A stretch of DNA of 35,355 nt, from contig NZ_JAGEMO020000069.1 of the NCBI RefSeq assembly GCF_017921975.2, positions 1 to 35,355 on the forward strand. Direction: 5' to 3'. Positions 7,693 through 15,004 of the stretch are shown here, one piece after another (position 1 is the first letter of the stretch; every line of letters starts with the position of its first letter). The notes under the pieces were generated by a model, which was given only the letters and a program-made list of their open reading frames with translations, did not search any database and was not told where the DNA came from. This DNA is from Hymenobacter terricola. GTDB lineage: Bacteria > Bacteroidota > Bacteroidia > Cytophagales > Hymenobacteraceae. The position numbers and the translations under genes are program-made.

Positions 7693-9192
7693 CTATTTGT
7701 TCGGCGTGACGGGCTTCTCCGTTTTGTGCTCCTGGCCAACTTCCACGTCTTTCTTGTTGGCTGCGTCCTCGTGCTCCGGCGTCCACTGCGTGTGGAAAAC
7801 GCCCTCTTTGCCAATCAGCTCGTAGGTGTGTGCCCCAAAATAATCGCGTTGGGCCTGAATCAGGTTCGACGGCATGCGCGCCGTGCGGAACGTATCGAAG
7901 TAGCTCAGCGAGGCCATGTAGCCGGGCAGGGCCAGGCCCGCCGTGGCGGCGGCGGCTACTACGGCCCGGGAGCCCGGTGCGGCCTCGTTCACCAGTTTCT
8001 GCACCTGCCCATCGAGCAGCAAATGCCCCAAATCGGGCGTGCCTTTGTAGGCGTTGAAAATCTCGTTCAGGAAGCCCGAGCGGATGATGCAGCCGCCGCG
8101 CCAGATTTTAGCAATTTCGGCCAGCTGCAAGTCGTAGTTGTAATCCTTCGAAGCCTTGGTCAGCAGCTGCATTCCTTGTGCGTAGGTGATGACCATGCTG
8201 AAGTAAAACGCCTGCTCCAGCTGCGCCAGAAAGGCACCGTGCTCCACCGGCAGCGCCCCGGCCGCTGGGCCGTACAGGCCCGCCAGCTGCTCGCGCAAGG
8301 CTTTATACTTGGATAAATCGCGCATGGCCACGGCCGTGTCGATGGTCGGAATCGGCAGCTCCAAATCCATCGCCACCTGCGAAGTCCACTTGCCCGTGCC
8401 TTTGGAGCGAGCCTCGTCCTTGATGTCGTCGAGCAGCAAATGGTCGGTATCCGGCGCGATGTAGCCGAAAATATCCTTGGTAATATCGAGCAGAAAAGAC
8501 TGCAGGCGGCCCGCGTTCCATTGCGTAAACACCTGGCCGATGGCGGCGTTATCCAGGCCCAGGCCGGTTTTCAGCACCGCGTAGGTTTCGGCAATGAGCT
8601 GCATCAGGCCGTATTCGATGCCGTTGTGCACCATTTTCACAAAGTGGCCGGCCGCGCCGGGGCCGATGTACGTCACGCACGGCTCATTGTCTACGCGGGC
8701 CGCGATGGCTTCAAACATGGGCTGCACCACCTGATAAGCCTGCTTATCGCCGCCGGGCATCATGCTGGGGCCGAAGCGGGCGCCTTCCTCGCCGCCGCTC
8801 ACGCCCATGCCAAAGAAGTGGAAGCCCTCGGCTTCCAGGGCCTTGGCCCGGCGCTCGGTGTCGGTGAAGTGGGAATTGCCGCCGTCGATGATGATGTCGC
8901 CGGGGGAAAGCAAAGGCCGCAGCTCGTCAATCACGCTGTCGACAATCTTGCCGGCAGGCACCAGCATCATCACCGAGCGCGGCGTTTGCAGACTGCTGAT
9001 GAAAGGAGCCAGCTCGGCAAAGCCTTCCACGGGCTTGCCGGCGCCTTCCTTGCCCAGCAGGGCCACTTTGTCGGCGTCTTTGTCGTAGCCAGCCACGGCG
9101 AAGTTGTGGTCGGCCAAATTCAGCAGCAGGTTGCGGCCCATGGTGCCGAGGCCAATCATGCCAAAGGAATGCTTAGAGGGGGTTGCGTTCAT
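7693..9192 (-). CDS. gnd: 6-phosphogluconate dehydrogenase, decarboxylating
   Basis: 499 residues. It converts 6-phosphogluconate to ribulose 5-phosphate and CO2 with reduction of NAD(P)+. The N-terminal dinucleotide-binding motif GLGTMGRN is at residues 14-21. GGNSH is at 104-108, the family signature VSGGEEGARFGPSMMPGG is at 131-148, and the catalytic region KMVHNGIEYG, with Lys186, is at 186-195. The last ~20 residues are charged (VEVGQEHKTEKPVTPNK) and extend past the usual core. It is the first gene of the gnd-zwf-pgl unit; its product is the substrate of RpiA, encoded next door. Confidence 0.96.
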   Translation of the reverse strand: MNATPSKHSFGMIGLGTMGRNLLLNLADHNFAVAGYDKDADKVALLGKEGAGKPVEGFAELAPFISSLQTPRSVMMLVPAGKIVDSVIDELRPLLSPGDIIIDGGNSHFTDTERRAKALEAEGFHFFGMGVSGGEEGARFGPSMMPGGDKQAYQVVQPMFEAIAARVDNEPCVTYIGPGAAGHFVKMVHNGIEYGLMQLIAETYAVLKTGLGLDNAAIGQVFTQWNAGRLQSFLLDITKDIFGYIAPDTDHLLLDDIKDEARSKGTGKWTSQVAMDLELPIPTIDTAVAMRDLSKYKALREQLAGLYGPAAGALPVEHGAFLAQLEQAFYFSMVITYAQGMQLLTKASKDYNYDLQLAEIAKIWRGGCIIRSGFLNEIFNAYKGTPDLGHLLLDGQVQKLVNEAAPGSRAVVAAAATAGLALPGYMASLSYFDTFRTARMPSNLIQAQRDYFGAHTYELIGKEGVFHTQWTPEHEDAANKKDVEVGQEHKTEKPVTPNK

Positions 9193-9318
9193 CGGAGGTC
9201 GAGTTTGTGGGGCTTGGTTCTGGTGCAGAAAACGAATTCCGGCAGAAAAGAGAGGAGTTGCCGGGAAAGTTTTGGCAAGGTCGGGATAGTTTTTTAGGAT
9301 GCGCTGCGGGCGGCACCC

Positions 9319-9357
9319 AAAAAAACGCCCCCGCGGCGCCAGGCTGCGGGGGCGTTT
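9319..9357 (-). terminator. Intrinsic terminator of the minus-strand lipoprotein gene
   Basis: A perfect 12-bp stem has arms at 9323-9334 and 9346-9357, G+C-rich in its core. On the minus strand it is followed by a run of seven T (A7 at 9319-9325). It sits 33 bases downstream of the lipoprotein stop and upstream of gnd, so it separates the two minus-strand units. Confidence 0.85.
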
Positions 9358-9389
9358 GCCGTGCCGTGGGGCTTGCCCGCGCCAGTGGC

Positions 9390-10022
9390 TTACCGCTTGG
9401 CCAGGGCGTCCAGGTCGAGGTTCCGGGCCACCGACTTCACCAAGTCCGTGTTGTCCTGCCCCGAAGCCTCCACGGTGGCCAGAAACCGGTCGCCGATGCC
9501 CATTACCACGGTGGCTTTGTGCTCCTTCTTGTCGAGCGTTTCCATGCCTTTCACACCGGTTTTATCCAGCTTGAGGCCGCGGGTGAGCTGGTTGTCGTCT
9601 TCCATCTCCAGGCCCGAATTCATCATGGCCGTGGCCCCCATGAAGAGCGGCGCGGCGCTGTTGTAGTCCACCAGGGCCACGCTCAGGGTCTGGTCGCCCT
9701 TCTTGTATTTCTGCGAAGCGGTCGACATGTGCATATTGGCCATGTTGGTGCTTTGGCCTTCGGGGCCGCCGTCGGCGGTGTAGCCGGCCGGACTGGCGGG
9801 CAGGTACTTCTGCAGCTCCTTATAGTTGAGGGCCAGCGTGTCGCCCCGCTGCTTCCGTTCTTCCTGGCGCGACTGGGCGGCCTGCATGCTGTTCGACATT
9901 TCTTTGGCCGCCTTGGTGGTGGTGGCAATGGCGCTGTAGGCGTTTTTGGCTTCTTGGGCTTGCTCGCAGCCGGCCATGGCCAAGGAAGCGCACGCCGCAC
10001 AAACGGAGAGGAAGTGTTTCAT
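9390..10022 (-). CDS. Hypothetical lipoprotein
   Basis: 210 residues. The N-terminus MKHFLSVCAACASLAMAGC is a lipoprotein signal peptide with lipobox LAMAGC and Cys19 as the lipidation site. A helical, Q/K/A-rich stretch follows (residues 20-60), then a compact domain that includes KYLPASPAGYTADGGPEG and VVMGIGDRFLATVEASGQ. The GYTADGGPEGQS segment suggests a family in which a substrate-like loop follows the helical linker, but I do not recognise the function. It is monocistronic: its own putative -7 box lies at 10067-10074 and a strong terminator follows. Confidence 0.75.
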   Translation of the reverse strand: MKHFLSVCAACASLAMAGCEQAQEAKNAYSAIATTTKAAKEMSNSMQAAQSRQEERKQRGDTLALNYKELQKYLPASPAGYTADGGPEGQSTNMANMHMSTASQKYKKGDQTLSVALVDYNSAAPLFMGATAMMNSGLEMEDDNQLTRGLKLDKTGVKGMETLDKKEHKATVVMGIGDRFLATVEASGQDNTDLVKSVARNLDLDALAKR

Positions 10023-10066
10023 ACTTGAGTCGAAGGGGGAGAAAGGCGGGTTTTTATTTGTGAAAA

Positions 10067-10074
10067 CAAATATA
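10067..10074 (-). promoter_or_regulatory. Putative -7 box for the lipoprotein gene
   Basis: On the minus strand the sequence reads TATATTTG, matching the Bacteroidota TAnnTTTG consensus, 45 bases before the ATG at 10022. No convincing -33 TTG was found at the usual distance. The surrounding 10050-10090 stretch is strongly AT-rich. Confidence 0.4.
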
Positions 10075-10404
10075 AAATTATTTTATAATGATTGAGGCCC
10101 GAATGGGCTTCCTGTAAAAGTGAGCAACCCCAACTTCACAGCAATTCAAGAACGGCGGGACGGCCAAAAAATGAGGCAAATCACAACAGGAATCGGCTCC
10201 AAAGATGGAGTAAAAATGAATTGTACCTATTCAGCTTTACTCATAAAACATTCATTGCATGAAGCTTAATCTTGCAAAAAACTTGTTTGCCTACCATTTC
10301 AAATCGGGACGAATTGGAGGAACAGCAGTCGCCAATAAGCGCGGTCAAGGACTGCCGCCGTATCGCTGCCGCTGCTGATTGCTCCCCGAAGAAAAACCAT
10401 TGCC
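10075..10404. other. Intergenic region without recognised gene
   Basis: An AT-rich 15-base palindrome lies at 10072-10086, near the lipoprotein promoter. The rest carries stop codons in all frames and shows no tRNA or familiar RNA. It probably contains the promoter of the gene at 10405. Confidence 0.35.
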
Positions 10405-10707
10405 ATGCCGCTTTTTACTCGCCAACCTGCTGAAATAGTAGAAGCTACTCAGTGGCTTCCGGGGCTGCGCATCGCCGGGCTTTCCGGCGAAGAATCCGGT
10501 CATCCGGGAGGTGGGGGGCTGTTGCCCAGCCCGCCCCATGCCTACCTGGCCACCCGGCACGGGCGGTTTACCGTGTTTGCCGGCGACTGGGTAATCACGG
10601 AGCCCACCGGCGAAATGTACGTCTGCAGGGACGACCTTTTTCATCGCCACTACATTCCCCTCGAAGGCACCGCCGGCCAACCACTGGTTGGTCAGGGCTT
10701 AAACTGA
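10405..10707 (+). CDS. Small phage-type protein of unknown function
   Basis: 100 residues, beginning MPLFTRQPAEIVEATQWLPG. The layout recalls a family of small phage and prophage proteins that begin with 'K.P..I.A.QW', contain a GDW(V/I)(I/T) strand (here FAGDWVITEPTGEMYVC, residues 58-74) and end with an F...Y.P motif (DDLFHRHYIPLE, residues 75-86). Function unknown. It stands alone between a core lipoprotein gene and a non-coding stretch, about 2 kb left of the phage early region, so it may be a remnant of another phage or a lateral acquisition. Confidence 0.6.
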   Translation: MPLFTRQPAEIVEATQWLPGLRIAGLSGEESGHPGGGGLLPSPPHAYLATRHGRFTVFAGDWVITEPTGEMYVCRDDLFHRHYIPLEGTAGQPLVGQGLN

Positions 10708-11094
10708 GCAAGTTCGCTTTCTGCCCGTCTTGGTAACTAAGGAGTAATATCTTAGCTCCGAATTTTCGGAAAAGGCTGAGCAGCCACAGAAGGCAGGTTG
10801 GCTGCCTTGGTATCGCGTCGTGGCTGGTTTGGGAGTGGCACCGGTCAGGTGCCCAATTGACCGTATAGCTTCCCACACCGCCGTGGCCGGCAGCTGGAGC
10901 AGCCGCCTGCTTCGAGGGCGGCAAACGCCACACCGCATGGTAGCAGTTTAGTTCAAGGGCGGCACGCAAATTCGCTGCCTGTTTGAATTACATACAAAGC
11001 CGGTTGATTCCTGCTTTCTTCCGGCTCATGGCCCTGGGACCTTTGTATTGCGTATTCTAACCCGCACCAACGCAGTACAAACCTTTCCAGCATC
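10708..11094. other. Non-coding stretch with a cluster of hairpins (10735-10855)
   Basis: No gene was found in these ~390 bases. Five small inverted repeats follow one another: CTAAG/CTTAG (10737-10755), TCCGAA/TTCGGA (10757-10770), GGCT/AGCC (10774-10785), AAGGCAG/CTGCCTT (10790-10808) and GGCACC/GGTGCC (10837-10853). This density suggests a structured RNA or a decayed element. The last part presumably holds the cupin promoter. Confidence 0.35.
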
Positions 11095-11505
11095 ATGAGC
11101 GAACAAGCAAAAACCCCGGCCATTCCAGCTACTAAGCAGGCTCCGGCCGAGTATTTTACCGGCGGCACCGCTTGGGTGACCATGGTGGTAGAGGGCAACC
11201 CCACGGATTGTACGGTGGGCGATGTCACCTTCGAGCCCGGCACGCGCAACAACTGGCATTCGCACCCGAGCGGCCAGATTCTGGTCGTGACCGCCGGGGT
11301 GGGCTACTATCAGGAGCAGGGCCAGCCAGCCCGTCTGCTGCGCCCCGGCGATGCCGTGAGCATTGCCCCCGGCGTGGTGCATTGGCACGGGGCCTCCGCC
11401 ACCAGCATTTTCACCCACTACGCCATTAACCCCGGCGTCAGCAAAGGCGTGGCGGACTGGGGTGCCCCCGTCACCGACGAAGAATACCAGGCGGCGCAGG
11501 CCTAG
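11095..11505 (+). CDS. Cupin domain protein
   Basis: 136 residues, one cupin beta-barrel. Motif 1 includes NNWHSHPSGQILVVTAGVG (residues ~59-77), with two His as metal ligands. Motif 2 is PGDAVSIAPGVVHWHGAS (residues ~84-101), with the third His ligand. Such single-cupin proteins of about 130-140 residues often sit beside carboxymuconolactone decarboxylase-family genes in Bacteroidota, and that is what follows 79 bases downstream. The substrate is unknown; detoxification or redox-linked oxidoreductase roles are commonly proposed. The gene itself is intact. Confidence 0.85.
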   Translation: MSEQAKTPAIPATKQAPAEYFTGGTAWVTMVVEGNPTDCTVGDVTFEPGTRNNWHSHPSGQILVVTAGVGYYQEQGQPARLLRPGDAVSIAPGVVHWHGASATSIFTHYAINPGVSKGVADWGAPVTDEEYQAAQA

Positions 11506-11584
11506 TACCCGGGCCCCGCGCCATGGAAAACGCCCGCATTTGCTCAACGGCATTAGCCGTTTGGCTCCTGTTTTTTTACTCCCT

Positions 11585-12203
11585 ATGAATGCACAACCCA
11601 AGGTCTCACAAACCGAATCGCTGACGGACCGGGAGCAATCCATCGTCACCATTTCGGCTTTCACGGCCAAAGGTGATTTGCCCTATCTCCATAAAGCCGT
11701 AGCCGACGGCCTAGAGGCCGGCCTGACGGTGAACGAGGCGAAAGAAGTGCTGGTGCTGCTCTCTGCCTACTGCGGCTTTCCCCGCAGCCTCAACGGCATC
11801 AGCACGTTGATGAAAGTGCTGGACGGGCGCAAGGCCAGGGGCATTCAGGACGCAATGGGCAAAGCCGCCGCGCCCATCACCAGCACCGCGCCCAAGTATG
11901 AGAGCGCGGCAAGCAGGTACTGGAAACCCTCACCGGCCAACCCAAAACCGGCCCCAACGCCTTCAGCCCGGAAATTGACGTGTTTCTGAAGGAACACCTG
12001 TTCGCCGACCATGTCGAACGAGCTATCAGGACCGGGAACTGGCCACTATATCGGTACTCGTAAGCCTGGGCGGCGTCGAGCCCAGGCTGCAAGCCCATTT
12101 GGGCATGGGCATGAACATTGGGCTCACGGAGCCGCAACTCCGGCAGTTCCTCTCCCTGGAGGAGGCCAGTATCGGCAAAAAGCCGCCGATGCCGGCCGCG
12201 TAG
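11585..12203 (+). pseudogene. Carboxymuconolactone decarboxylase family protein, two frameshifts
   Basis: The reading frame starting at ATG 11585 gives a normal CMD N-terminal half, including KEVLVLLSAYCGFPRSLNG. After codon GAG at 11900-11902 there is an extra AG. Continuing one frame over from 11905 restores the family text (RGKQVLETLTGQPKTGPNAF, then EHLFADHVER). Near 12024-12030 the frame changes again, apparently by loss of one base, and continues as DRELATISVLVSLGGVEP and GMGMNIGLTEPQLRQF up to the TAG at 12201. So the whole gene is recognisable across three frames. Either the gene is dead or both spots are sequencing errors. The flanking cupin gene is intact; the next gene also looks damaged at its start. 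Confidence 0.85.
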
Positions 12204-12280
12204 TCCTGACGAGAGTGCTCGATGCAAGCAAAAAACAACGTCTACTTCCCATGTAAACGAAAGCACTCTGCCTGGGCTTC

Positions 12281-12652
12281 ATGTTGCTCACCGCTTGGCT
12301 GTTGGCTTTAATGGCAGGTGGCAGCGCGGCCGCTCAGCCAAGCAACCAGGTGGTGCATCTGGCGAAGCTCGAAATCTACCCGGCGCAGCTGGAAAGCTAC
12401 CAGGCGGCGCTGAAGGAGGGGATTAAAACGGCCTTGCGCGTCGAACCCGGTGTACTGACTTTATACCCAGTGGCGGACAGAGCGAATCCCACGCGCATCA
12501 CAATTCTGGAAATATATGCCAGCCCGGCGGCCTACAAGGCACATTTGCAAACGCCTCACTTCCTGAAGTATAAGAACGGCACCAAGGTAATGGTCAAGTC
12601 GCTCGAACTCGTTGAAACTGTGCCCCTGCTGCCTGGCACGAAGGTGAAGTGA
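12281..12652 (+). CDS. Antibiotic biosynthesis monooxygenase (ABM)-like protein with signal peptide
   Basis: 123 residues from ATG 12281. A hydrophobic leader (LLTAWLLALMAGGSAAAQ) suggests export. The mature part has the ABM ferredoxin-like pattern: LAKLEIYPAQLESYQAALKEG, EPGVLTLYPV, ITILEIYASPAAYKAHLQTPHF. Relatives are small heme-free quinol-type monooxygenases acting as dimers. Odd point: an in-frame ATG at 12251 is followed at once by TAA and then by codons for TKALCLGF, which would supply the positively charged n-region that the present start lacks. The ancestral start was probably 12251 and codon 2 may have mutated from AAA to TAA. Expression from 12281 is possible but uncertain. Confidence 0.7.
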   Translation: MLLTAWLLALMAGGSAAAQPSNQVVHLAKLEIYPAQLESYQAALKEGIKTALRVEPGVLTLYPVADRANPTRITILEIYASPAAYKAHLQTPHFLKYKNGTKVMVKSLELVETVPLLPGTKVK

Positions 12653-12697
12653 TAAAAAAAGCGGCCTGAGCATTAGAACCCCGATTGGCCCGAACGC

Positions 12698-12749
12698 AAA
12701 AAAGCCTCAAAAACTGCATCTGTTGCCAGATTTACAGCTTTTGAGGCTT
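12698..12749 (-). terminator. Intrinsic terminator of the CI-like repressor gene
   Basis: The arms at 12702-12716 and 12735-12749 pair over 15 bp with one mismatch. On the minus strand the stem ends in six T (A6 at 12698-12703). It lies downstream of the repressor gene stop at 12846 and may also stop plus-strand transcription from the ABM gene. It marks the approximate left edge of the phage-like region. Confidence 0.75.
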
Positions 12750-12845
12750 GATTTGTGGGTGGTCGTTAGACCTTCCTAGTACCCGGAGCCGGAATGCGAC
12801 CGATTGATATAAGTTATTGTAAATAAGTAAATAGGGCAGGGGTGA

Positions 12846-13724
12846 TTATCTGTTGGGGACAGAATTGGGGCCATTTTCCTCCAAATGTCGCCGCACCTCT
12901 CCCCGGTCCAGGCCCAACAGGTCAAATACCTGCCACAGCCGTTCGGCCGTGACGTCGGGCGTGCTGGGGATGTAGGTTGACAAATACCCGCGCACCATCC
13001 ACAGCTCCGTAATATCCGCAGCCGGCAACTCGTAGGGGAGCACGCTGACGTTGTCGGAGTACAGCGTCACCATTCTGTCCACGTCCGTAATGCGTGCCCG
13101 CAGGCGTTTGAGCATCACGCTTTCGCTCGTTACCACCACGTACATGCGGCCCGGCTGCAGCAGGTCCCACCGCTCCACCACCGAGCATATCACGAAATCG
13201 CCGTGGTTAATCAGCGGCAGCATACTGTCGCCTTCCACCTCAAAGGCCCGGTAAGTGGCATTACTAAAACCCGGCAAACGGAACTGCTGGAGCTGCCGCA
13301 GAAACACCGGCTCATTGTGCTGCCGCGTGTAGCCCGCCTGCGCCATTACGGGCACACTGGTAATGTTCTCATCGCCCGCCGCATCCACCGTCACGGCCAG
13401 CACCCGCCCGAAGCCGTGCACGGCATGGCCCGGCCCGGCCCCCAGCACCCGCGTTGCTGTAGCACCGCCGCCGGCGCTCCGCAGCATCGGCCCCTCGCCC
13501 AACGTCAGCCACGCGGGCGATAGGTCCGGCCACTTGGTTAAAAAGTCCACGAGAGTAGGAAGGGAAGGCTCCGAACCTTTCAGAATACTGTAAAGCTTGC
13601 TCGTCGTATTGTAGCCAAGGGCCTTCGTCGCACTACTGGCATTCAGGCCGTAATGGTCAAAAACCTCCTGTACCCGCTGAACGACAGGAGGCAGGTTTTC
13701 TGTTTCATTGTCAGAGATTTCCAT
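12846..13724 (-). CDS. CI-like phage repressor, HTH plus S24 (LexA-type) peptidase
   Basis: 292 residues. Residues ~12-75 form a Cro/CI-type helix-turn-helix (LNASSATKALGYNTTSKLYS, then SLPTLVDFLTKWPDLSPAWL). After a Gly/Ala-rich linker comes the S24 domain: an AQAG stretch at 128-131 that looks like the Ala-Gly self-cleavage site, FEVEGDSMLP with Ser167 as nucleophile, and SVMLKRL with Lys206 as general base. Such proteins hold lysogeny and cleave themselves with RecA after DNA damage. It is transcribed leftwards, divergent from a Cro-like gene, with a shared leader sequence (13725-13827). The arrangement defines a genetic switch. Confidence 0.88.
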   Translation of the reverse strand: MEISDNETENLPPVVQRVQEVFDHYGLNASSATKALGYNTTSKLYSILKGSEPSLPTLVDFLTKWPDLSPAWLTLGEGPMLRSAGGGATATRVLGAGPGHAVHGFGRVLAVTVDAAGDENITSVPVMAQAGYTRQHNEPVFLRQLQQFRLPGFSNATYRAFEVEGDSMLPLINHGDFVICSVVERWDLLQPGRMYVVVTSESVMLKRLRARITDVDRMVTLYSDNVSVLPYELPAADITELWMVRGYLSTYIPSTPDVTAERLWQVFDLLGLDRGEVRRHLEENGPNSVPNR

Positions 13725-13827
13725 GTTACTTCCTGTTTTATTGTACTTGTTGTGTTGAAATAGGCGTATGTTTGTGCAGAATAATGCGCGAATTGTTTTG
13801 CAATATACAACTCAAACAGGAAACAAC
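13725..13827. promoter_or_regulatory. Divergent repressor/Cro control region
   Basis: 103 bases separate the two divergent starts. AAACAGGAA occurs just upstream of both genes as an inverted pair (13730-13738 on the minus strand, 13814-13822 on the plus strand), each 5 bases before the ATG and followed by a similar pentamer (GTAAC or ACAAC). It may be a shared ribosome binding site (AGGAA) or an operator half-site. The interior is AT-rich. Confidence 0.6.
13767..13774 (+). promoter_or_regulatory. Putative rightward early promoter -7 box
   Basis: TATGTTTG matches TAnnTTTG, with a TTG at 13747-13749 about 17 bases upstream as a possible -33. It lies 54 bases before the Cro-like ATG. It would drive the early operon and lies in the control region between the two regulators. 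Confidence 0.5.
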
Positions 13828-14088
13828 ATGGAACAAAACGAGAAAGAGCCTACGCCATTGCAGCTTGTACTGCAAAAACTGGGAGCTAAGAACACCGTAG
13901 TGCAAGAAACCCTGGCCAAGCTGTCCGACGCTGGCATCAAAGTCAGCCGCAGCACCATCTACCAGGCCATTGCCGGCAGCAACACGCGGCCGGAGGTTGC
14001 CGAAACGTTCATGCAGGTGGCCGAAGCCGAGTTTACGCGCCGCCGCGAGCTGGCCGAGCGTGCTCGCCAACTGATAGCCGAAGCGTAG
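13828..14088 (+). CDS. Cro-like small DNA-binding protein
   Basis: 86 residues from ATG 13828; the frame is open to 13768, but this start carries the shared AGGAA leader. It is basic and helical, with VVQETLAKLSDAGIKVSRSTIYQAIAGSNTRPEVAETFMQVAEAEF, in which 'KVSRSTIYQAIAG' looks like the recognition helix of an HTH. Position and size fit a Cro or CII-type early regulator opposing the CI-like protein. It is the first gene of the rightward early operon, followed after two bases by the next ATG. Confidence 0.7.
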   Translation: MEQNEKEPTPLQLVLQKLGAKNTVVQETLAKLSDAGIKVSRSTIYQAIAGSNTRPEVAETFMQVAEAEFTRRRELAERARQLIAEA

Positions 14089-14090
14089 TC

Positions 14091-14378
14091 ATGCAGCCCG
14101 CCATCATCATGCAGGCCGCAGATTTTGCCGAGTTGGTGGGCCGCATCACCAAGCTCGAAGCAGCCGAGCAGGCCCGCACCCTGGCCACCACCACCGCCCC
14201 CGACGAAGTGTTGAGCACCGCCCGCGCCGCCGAGTACATCGGCCTGAGCGCAGATGCCCTGCTACGCGCCCGCCGCGCCGGCCGCATCCAGGGCGTGCGC
14301 CTCAATGAGAAGGATTGGGGATTCAGCACGTCGGCGCTCGATAAATACCCACGCCGAGGACACCGCGCCGCCGCATGA
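14091..14378 (+). CDS. Helix-turn-helix (excisionase-like) protein
   Basis: 95 residues. After a short helical N-terminus with Ala/Glu runs, the stretch LSTARAAEYIGLSADALLRARRAGRIQGVRL (split here as LSTARAAEYIGLS and ADALLRARRAGRIQGVRL), residues ~41-71, is a MerR-like/HTH_17 winged helix as used by excisionases and small phage activators. The next segment, NEKDWGFSTSALDKY, completes the wing. Its ATG is two bases after the Cro-like stop, and its own stop overlaps the next start (ATGA at 14375-14378). It is likely a regulatory or excision protein; no integrase is visible in the window to pair it with. Confidence 0.65.
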   Translation: MQPAIIMQAADFAELVGRITKLEAAEQARTLATTTAPDEVLSTARAAEYIGLSADALLRARRAGRIQGVRLNEKDWGFSTSALDKYPRRGHRAAA

Positions 14379-15004
14379 GCCAGGTCGTCATCTCCCTTTT
14401 TGACCACTCCGGCCGCTTCGTCGAGCCGTGGGCCGCCGCCGGCTACACCTGCTACTGCGTCGACGTGCAGCACCCCGCCGGCGAAACGTGGATGGGCAAT
14501 GTCTGCCTGGTCGGCGGCGACGTGCGCCATTTCGCCCCGCCCCCCGGCCCCATCGCATTCGTCGCCGCTTTCCCACCCTGCACCGACCTGAGCAACGCCG
14601 GCGCGCACCTGTTCCGGGTGAAAGGCCTGCGGGCGCTGGCCGCCGCCCTCGACCTGGTGGGCACCGCCGCCGACCTCTGCGAACGCCTGGGCGCGCCCTA
14701 CTTCATCGAAAACCCCAAGGGCCAGCTGCGCCACTACTGGCGCGAGCCCGAGCACCGGTTCAGCCCCTGCGAATACGCCGGCTGGCTGGCCAACCCCACC
14801 GAGGAAGCCTACACCAAGCACACCTGCCTCTGGACCGGCCACGGCTTCCAGATGCCGGAGAAGCGCCCCGTCTTTCCCATTCACGGCTCCATGGTCGACA
14901 AAGTACCCGGCTCAAAGAACCGCGCCAATATCCGCAGCCTGACCCCGCGAGGGTTTGCCGCCGCGGTATTCACCACCCACCACCAAATACTCCTAACCCC
15001 ATGA
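14375..15004 (+). CDS. Phage DNA cytosine methyltransferase-like protein
   Basis: 209 residues, compact. It begins VVISLFDHSGRFVEPWAAAGY (first 20: VVISLFDHSGRFVEPWAAAG), the SAM-binding opening of a phage family of short cytosine-methylase-like proteins. The catalytic motif is AAFPPCTDLSNAG (PPC, Cys as nucleophile), followed by FIENPKGQLR in place of the usual ENV motif, and a KHTCLWTGHGFQMP end segment. The target-recognition domain of full-size m5C enzymes is missing, so the target or even activity on DNA is unproven. In phage early operons such proteins protect DNA against host restriction. It overlaps both neighbours by four bases, so it is translationally coupled. Confidence 0.65.
   Translation: MSQVVISLFDHSGRFVEPWAAAGYTCYCVDVQHPAGETWMGNVCLVGGDVRHFAPPPGPIAFVAAFPPCTDLSNAGAHLFRVKGLRALAAALDLVGTAADLCERLGAPYFIENPKGQLRHYWREPEHRFSPCEYAGWLANPTEEAYTKHTCLWTGHGFQMPEKRPVFPIHGSMVDKVPGSKNRANIRSLTPRGFAAAVFTTHHQILLTP

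Noticed and set aside
8440..9297. Long plus-strand reading frame opposite gnd
   Set aside because: Antisense shadow of a clearly coding gene in high-G+C DNA; no family features. Similar antisense frames opposite zwf, the lactonase and hsd genes were dropped for the same reason.
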